Assembly (NCBI RefSeq): GCF_024345575.1
Contig: NZ_JAGQBJ010000002.1
Span: 186,001 to 250,000, forward strand
Direction of reading: 5' to 3'
Length of the DNA: 64,000 nucleotides
DNA from: Cyanobium sp. Morenito 9A2
Lineage (GTDB): Bacteria; Cyanobacteriota; Cyanobacteriia; PCC-6307; Cyanobiaceae
The translations under genes and the position numbers were made by a program. This document shows, piece after piece, positions 56,220 through 64,000 of the stretch. The notes beneath the pieces were generated by a model. The model saw only the letters and a program-made list of their open reading frames with translations. It made no database searches and was not told where the DNA came from. Numbering within the stretch: position 1 is the first letter of the stretch; each line of letters begins with the position of its first letter.

Positions 56220-56789
56220 TCAAGGCCTGAGCAGAAACACCCCTTCTTCTCCGTCGATCGCTTCAAGGCATAGGGCGATGCTCTCCTGGCGGCTGGTGGG
56301 CACCACGCGGCCACAAAAATCAGGCTGGATGGGCAGCTCCCGGTGGCCCCGATCCACCATCACCAGCAGGAACACCCGTTGGGGCCGCCCCCATTCCTGC
56401 AGGGCTTCCAGGGCCGCCCGCACGGTGCGGCCGGTGAAGATCACGTCATCGACGAGCACCACCTGGCGCCCATCGAGGCCCCCAGGCAGGGAAGTGGCTT
56501 CCACCAGCCGGGTGCCGATGCGCTCGAGATCGTCGCGATGGAAGGTGGGATCGAGGCTGCCTTGGTCGATTGGGTGGCCACAGATCAGCTCCAGTTCCCT
56601 CGCCAGTTCCTGGGCCAGGGCCACGCCGCGGGTCGGGATGCCAAGCAACAGCAGGTGCCGGCTGTCAGACACTCCCTCCAGAACTTGAGAGGCCAGGCGT
56701 TTGAGCGTGCGCCGCAGGTCGGCAGCCGAAAGGATTTCCAAGCGCCGCAGCGGCGCGTTTGCAGCGGGTATGGCGAAGGTGCGCGCCAT
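56220..56789 (-). CDS. pyrR: PyrR-type uracil phosphoribosyltransferase / pyr regulator
   Basis: 189 residues: RHLLLLGIPTRGVALAQELA and the PRPP loop VVLVDDVIFTGRTVRAAL (about 111-127). In Firmicutes PyrR binds pyr mRNA; many cyanobacterial homologues may be phosphoribosyltransferases only. Convergent with ftrV (5-base gap) and divergent from gpmI. No pyr operon and no obvious attenuator lies beside it. Confidence 0.9.
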   Translation of the reverse strand: MARTFAIPAANAPLRRLEILSAADLRRTLKRLASQVLEGVSDSRHLLLLGIPTRGVALAQELARELELICGHPIDQGSLDPTFHRDDLERIGTRLVEATSLPGGLDGRQVVLVDDVIFTGRTVRAALEALQEWGRPQRVFLLVMVDRGHRELPIQPDFCGRVVPTSRQESIALCLEAIDGEEGVFLLRP

Positions 56790-57011
56790 GGGCTTCCCAA
56801 CGGTGCCCCATGCTACGGACGTTCACCCGTGCAGCCCCATCCCGAAAAGCTGACCTGGCCAGATACGAAGTGCCTTGAACCCTGGGACACGCTGTAAATT
56901 GAGTTTGAAGTGGCCTTACAACTGAAGCGTCAGGGAGACCGGGTGCAAGCTATTTCGTCCTCCAATTCCCACCTACAGCCGCGGGACTCCTCCATCGTCG
57001 CCTTCTCTTCA

Positions 57012-58613
57012 GTGACGTCCACAGCCCCCACGGCACCTGTCGTCCTGGCGATCCTTGATGGCTGGGGCCACAGCCACAACAGCGAGCACAACGCGATCCG
57101 AACGGCGCATACGCCCGTGATGGATGCCCTCTGGCATGCCTATCCCCACACCCTGATTCAGGCCAGTGGCGCCGAGGTTGGACTCCCCGATGATCAGATG
57201 GGGAACTCCGAAGTCGGCCATCTCACGATCGGCTCCGGCCGCATCATCCGCCAGGAGCTGGTACGCATCTCCCAGGCCGTCAAGTCCGGTGCGATCAACC
57301 ACAACCCCGCCCTCAATGCCCTGGCCGAGCGCCTGCGTGCCAATGGCGGCACCCTCCACCTGCTGGGGCTCTGCTCCGATGGCGGCGTTCACAGCCACAT
57401 CGACCACCTTGGTGGCCTGCTGCGCTGGGCGGCGGCGGCCGACCTGCGCCAGGTCTGCATCCATGTGATCACCGATGGCCGCGACACCGCCCCCCAAGGC
57501 GCTCCCGAGTTCCTCCAGCGCATTGAGGCCCAGATCGAGGCGAGCGGGGTGGGGGCCATCACCACCCTCTGCGGCCGCTACTGGGCCATGGACCGGGACA
57601 ACCGCTGGGAGCGCACCGAGAAGGCTTACCACCTCTACACCGAACCCGGTGTGATCAGTCCGCTCAAGGCTGAAGCGGTGATTGAGACGTCCTACGCCGC
57701 CGGCATCACCGACGAATTCATCGAGCCGGTGCGCCTGGCCCCTGGCCACTTCGCCGATGGCGATGGTGTGGTCTGTTACAACTTCCGGCCCGACCGGGTG
57801 CGGCAGCTGATCCGAGCCCTTGTGCTGAGCGACTTCGACAGCTTCCCCCGCGACCACCACTGTGAACTCGATGTAGTCACGTTCACCCAATACGCCCTTG
57901 GCTTGCCGGTGGCCGTGGCCTTCCCGCCCGAATCTCTCGATGGGCTGCTCGGCCAGGTGGTCTCCGAGCACGGTTTAATGCAGTTACGCACAGCTGAAAC
58001 AGAGAAATACCCCCACGTCACCTACTTCCTCAACGGTGGCATCGAAAAGCCGTTCCCCGGAGAAGTGCGCCACTTGGTGCCCTCCCCACGGGTGGCCACC
58101 TACGACCAGGCACCCGCCATGGCGGCCGAGCAACTCACCGACGACTGCATCGCCGCCATCAACAAGGGGGTCTATGCGCTGGTGGTGATCAATTACGCCA
58201 ACCCTGACATGGTGGGGCATACCGGCCTGATGGCCCCCACCCTCGAGGCGATCGCCACGGTGGATCGCTGTGTGGGGCGGCTCCTGGAAGCCACCAACCG
58301 CGCCGGTGGCACGGTGCTGATCACCGCCGACCACGGCAATGCCGAAGTCATGGAGGGTCCCGATGGGCGTCCCTGGACGGCCCACACCACCAATCCGGTG
58401 CCGGTCATCCTGGTGGAAGGCGAAAAGCGCAAGCTGCCCGGCCACGGCAATGACGTTCACCTGCGCGAAGGAGCCGGTCTGGCGGACATCGCCCCCACCA
58501 TTCTGGACATCCTCGGCCTGCCCCAGCCCGCCACCATGAGCGGCCGCTCCCTGATTGAATCGGTGGGCACCGTTCACCGGCCCGAGCGCCTGCCCGAGAG
58601 CCTGCCGGTCTGA
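57012..58613 (+). CDS. gpmI: 2,3-bisphosphoglycerate-independent phosphoglycerate mutase
   Basis: Interconverts 3- and 2-phosphoglycerate with two Mn ions. 533 residues from GTG 57012 with DGWG (Asp16), catalytic Ser66 in [37 protein letters not shown] and the late metal site ITADHGNAE with [10 protein letters not shown]. The frame extends to 56910, but GTG 57012 gives the family N terminus. secG follows in 16 bases. Confidence 0.95.
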   Translation: MTSTAPTAPVVLAILDGWGHSHNSEHNAIRTAHTPVMDALWHAYPHTLIQASGAEVGLPDDQMGNSEVGHLTIGSGRIIRQELVRISQAVKSGAINHNPALNALAERLRANGGTLHLLGLCSDGGVHSHIDHLGGLLRWAAAADLRQVCIHVITDGRDTAPQGAPEFLQRIEAQIEASGVGAITTLCGRYWAMDRDNRWERTEKAYHLYTEPGVISPLKAEAVIETSYAAGITDEFIEPVRLAPGHFADGDGVVCYNFRPDRVRQLIRALVLSDFDSFPRDHHCELDVVTFTQYALGLPVAVAFPPESLDGLLGQVVSEHGLMQLRTAETEKYPHVTYFLNGGIEKPFPGEVRHLVPSPRVATYDQAPAMAAEQLTDDCIAAINKGVYALVVINYANPDMVGHTGLMAPTLEAIATVDRCVGRLLEATNRAGGTVLITADHGNAEVMEGPDGRPWTAHTTNPVPVILVEGEKRKLPGHGNDVHLREGAGLADIAPTILDILGLPQPATMSGRSLIESVGTVHRPERLPESLPV

Positions 58614-58629
58614 GCCTTAGGCTGACCCC

Positions 58630-58860
58630 ATGCTCAAAACCGTGATCACCTGGATCTGGTCAGCCAGTGGCGTCCTGCTGATCATCAGCGTCTTGCTACA
58701 CAGCCCCAAGGGTGACGGCATGGGGGGCCTGGCCAGCAGCGGAGGCTCCATGTTCAGCAGCGCCCGCAGCGCCGAAACCACCCTTAATCGGATCACCTGG
58801 TCGCTGCTGGCCATCTTCCTGGGCCTCGCAGTCGCCTTGAGCGCCGGCTGGCTGCGTTGA
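58630..58860 (+). CDS. secG: Preprotein translocase subunit SecG
   Basis: 76 residues with two hydrophobic helices (about 5-24 and 54-73) and the typical connecting loop SPKGDGMGGLASSGGSMFSS. TGA overlaps TTG 58857 of the next frame. Works with SecYE. Confidence 0.93.
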   Translation: MLKTVITWIWSASGVLLIISVLLHSPKGDGMGGLASSGGSMFSSARSAETTLNRITWSLLAIFLGLAVALSAGWLR

Positions 58861-58874
58861 AGCCCGTTACCACC

Positions 58875-59354
58875 ATGCCCCGTCGCCAGCTGCTCGCCGG
58901 CCTGAGCCTGCTGCTCTCCCCTGTGCTGGGGGCTCGCCGCGCTGGAGCCGCTTCAACCAGCACTGATCCCGCCTGGCAGCTCAGCGAGGCCGAATGGCGG
59001 CGTCGGTTGAGCCCGGCCGCCTTTCAAGTGCTCCGCCGGGAGGGCACCGAGCGGCCGTTCAGCAGCCCTTTGAACAACGAGAAGCGTCCAGGCACGTTCG
59101 TCTGCGCGGGCTGCCAACTGCCCCTGTTCAGCTCCAAGGCCAAATTCGACAGCGGCACCGGCTGGCCGAGCTTCTTTCAAGCGTTGCCGAACGCCATTAC
59201 CACCCGCATCGATTTCAAGCTGATCATCCCGCGCACGGAATACCACTGCAGGCGCTGCGGTGGCCACCAGGGCCATGTCTTCAACGATGGCCCCAGGCCC
59301 ACGGGCAAGCGCTACTGCAACAACGGTGTCGCCCTGGCCTTCGAGCCGAACTGA
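58875..59354 (+). CDS. msrB: Peptide-methionine (R)-S-oxide reductase, exported
   Basis: Reduces methionine R-sulfoxide. 159 residues from ATG 58875: a leader with twin Arg (MPRRQLLAGLSLLLSP, possible Tat signal) followed by the MsrB domain with zinc Cys77/Cys80 and Cys125/Cys128 and catalytic Cys148 in RYCNNG. TTG 58857 overlapping secG is the other start. The exported MsrA at 20.7 kb handles the opposite epimer. Confidence 0.9.
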   Translation: MPRRQLLAGLSLLLSPVLGARRAGAASTSTDPAWQLSEAEWRRRLSPAAFQVLRREGTERPFSSPLNNEKRPGTFVCAGCQLPLFSSKAKFDSGTGWPSFFQALPNAITTRIDFKLIIPRTEYHCRRCGGHQGHVFNDGPRPTGKRYCNNGVALAFEPN

Positions 59355-60282
59355 GCTCGCTCCAGCTGTCGGGGGGGGGTCGCCCTCAGCTCTTGGAATC
59401 GGCTAGCTGACCCTGGGACGTTGAACGCGTTGACTGAACTGGTGCTGGCGAAAGCTCCTCTGGCTGCCGTTGCCGCAGAGCGTGGTCGGCACCTGGGTCT
59501 TCCCATCCTCAGGCCGGGGCCAGGGCGCCCGCGGCGCAGGGGGCCGGATGGAACGCCCTGTGGGTTGCGGCTCAGACCCGGGCCGGTGTTGAAGAAGCCC
59601 ATGTCCAGGCCGCGGGGGGGACGATCCTGACCAGAGACCGTCTGCGGAGGGTGCCAAGGCTTGGGAGGCACGTGGCGAAGACCCTTCAGCCGGAAAAAAC
59701 CCATTCTGCCGCTGACGGCTGGGCCGCCTGCGATGGCCCCTGGTCCTTGCATCTTCACTCAGATGGAAGGCAACCTTGAGCTGTCGAGATCTCGTCGAGA
59801 TCGAATTGAAGCGGCCTGGCTGATCATTGAGAACGGCCCTCAGGTCCCGTCGCCCGAGCACGCTGCAGGCCCAGCCCTGCAGCGGCCCAGGGGCATGTGC
59901 CCGGGGAGCAGACAGCCCAACGTCCTTTACAGGCCAAGCCAAGGACCACCAGGTGCAACCTTGGCGCCTCAGAGGCAGCCCTCTCCATCGGGTTCAGCCG
60001 CCGACGGAAGCCTTCGAGCCCGCTCAGCGCCTCAGCAACAGAGGCACCCAGCTCTAACGAGGGCCGGGCCCCATGGCGTTGCATGGAGAGATCGTGAGCT
60101 AATTAGCCCTTGCATCGCTGAAGGCGTCTGCCAAGGCGGCGAAGGATGTTCGGACCCAATGGGCACGGCCCGTCCCAGCAGCGGTAGGCCACAACCACTG
60201 AGCGCCCATGAAAAAGGGCGGAAGGGTAACCCCTCCGCCCCCGCAGGCCGAGGGAGCGCGTGAGCGCCCCCAAAGCAAGCGA
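59355..60282. other. 928-base region without a supportable gene
   Basis: Between convergent msrB and groL. It opens with a 9-base G run at 59371-59379 and holds CGAGATCTCG (palindrome, 59785-59794) and repeated CGAGATC. Several open frames of 60-200 codons overlap each other on both strands and show no family, no coherent hydrophobic pattern and no good start. A promoter, non-coding RNA or decayed gene remain possible. The groL terminator sits at its right end. Confidence 0.5.
60211..60240 (-). terminator. Rho-independent terminator of groL
   Basis: On the minus strand GGGCGGAGGG pairs with CCCTTCCGCCC (one mismatch) around a 4-base loop and is followed by TTTTT. It lies about 45 bases past the groL stop. 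Confidence 0.85.
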
Positions 60283-62013
<1,731 letters not shown>

Positions 62014-62021
62014 CTAGGCAA

Positions 62022-62333
62022 TCAGTTGACGATCGCGAGGATGTCCTTCTCGGACAGGAGCACGAATTCCTCGGTACCCAGCTTGATGTCGGTGCCGGCG
62101 TACTTGCTGTACAGGACCTTGTCGCCAATGCTCACTTCGGGCGCTTGGCGGGTGCCATCTTCATTGCGCTTGCCGGGGCCCACTTGAACCACTTCGCCCA
62201 CCTGGGGTTTTTCCTTGGCGGTATCGGGCAACAGGATGCCGCCGGCCGTCATTTCTTCCGACTCGGACACCTTGATGAAAATGCGATCTCCAAGCGGTTT
62301 GACCGTGGAGACGCTGAGAGAAACAGCAGCCAT
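62022..62333 (-). CDS. groS: Co-chaperonin GroES
   Basis: 103 residues, lid of the GroEL chamber: [17 protein letters not shown], the mobile loop [20 protein letters not shown] and [17 protein letters not shown] 62333 fits; the frame opens to 62351. Confidence 0.97.
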   Translation of the reverse strand: MAAVSLSVSTVKPLGDRIFIKVSESEEMTAGGILLPDTAKEKPQVGEVVQVGPGKRNEDGTRQAPEVSIGDKVLYSKYAGTDIKLGTEEFVLLSEKDILAIVN

Positions 62334-62388
62334 GGATAAGTTCGAGAGCAACAGGTGCGGCGTCGGTCACGCCGCGGGCTGAATCGAG

Positions 62389-62415
62389 TTAGCACTCGGA
62401 CAGCTCGAGTGCCAA
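62389..62415 (-). promoter_or_regulatory. CIRCE operator (HrcA site) of groESL
   Basis: TTAGCACTC, nine bases, GAGTGCCAA. The consensus is TTAGCACTC-N9-GAGTGCTAA, so there is one mismatch in the right arm. It lies 56 bases upstream of groES, the usual place, so groESL should be repressed by HrcA until heat stress. Confidence 0.9.

Positions 62416-64000
<1,585 letters not shown>

Noticed and set aside
59312-59758. 148-codon minus-strand frame downstream of msrB
   Set aside because: It overlaps the msrB 3' end in part and other frames. Its composition is Pro/Arg-rich like the reverse complement of GC-rich spacer, and no start signal was found.

Overview
The window is a GC-rich chromosomal segment of an oxygenic picocyanobacterium of the Cyanobium / Synechococcus type. 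The lineage call rests on psbV (cytochrome c-550), a plant-type [2Fe-2S] ferredoxin, the ferredoxin-thioredoxin reductase variable chain, the photosystem II S4-domain protein, the NblS/Hik33 sensor kinase, a complete kaiABC clock, cyanobacterium-specific families (DUF1818, DUF1825, DUF2811), very short intergenic gaps, frequent GTG/TTG starts and several HIP1 octamers (GCGATCGC). I see no insertion sequence, prophage, integrase or CRISPR array. This is core genome, not an accessory island.

Layout, left to right. 1-2.9 kb: 5' part of lnt (cut by the window edge), a phasin-like small protein, a membrane-anchored FKBP isomerase and Fe superoxide dismutase. 2.9-8.6 kb (minus): lipB, acyl-CoA/ACP synthetase, ylqD, pyruvate dehydrogenase E2 and queA, so octanoyl transfer sits with its lipoylated target. 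8.6-13.4 kb (plus): lrtA (ribosome hibernation), deoC, recO, an MFS transporter and a DgdA-type glycolipid glycosyltransferase, several with overlapping start/stop codons. 13.4-16.3 kb (minus): a small secreted protein, pyrF, tyrS and DUF1825. 16.4-20.4 kb (plus): a LuxR regulator with a degenerate receiver, a helix-hairpin-helix protein, a GIY-YIG protein, pepA and a small membrane protein.

20.7-28.9 kb (minus) is an outer-membrane biogenesis block: an exported unknown, purC, Omp85/BamA, lpxC, fabZ, lpxA, lpxB and an exported MsrA, mostly overlapping or within a few bases. purD and nblS follow on the plus strand, convergent with kaiABC (32.6-35.5 kb, minus). rplU-rpmA diverges from kaiA. 36.3-43.5 kb holds a DUF2127-like membrane protein, a methyltransferase, a queuosine-precursor transporter, truB, yebC, nagB, a SpoIID-like protein and rnz. 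43.5-49.2 kb holds psbV, a small unknown, petF, prmA, serA, a membrane protein, the PSII S4 protein and tRNA-Val(GAC).

49.2-59.4 kb: murD, a polytopic membrane protein, an EVE-domain protein, DUF2811, DUF1818, rpoZ, an atypical Hsp70 next to a membrane-anchored unknown, ftrV, pyrR, gpmI, secG and an exported MsrB. 60.2-62.4 kb: groES-groEL under a CIRCE operator. atpD starts at 62629 and runs off the right edge. Three stretches of more than 300 bases have no supportable gene (20354-20713, 52295-52660, 59355-60282). I found no clearly novel system. The best follow-up points are the atypical Hsp70 with its membrane neighbour, the exported MsrA/MsrB pair, the receiver-less LuxR protein, and hairpin-rich spacers that could hold small RNAs.
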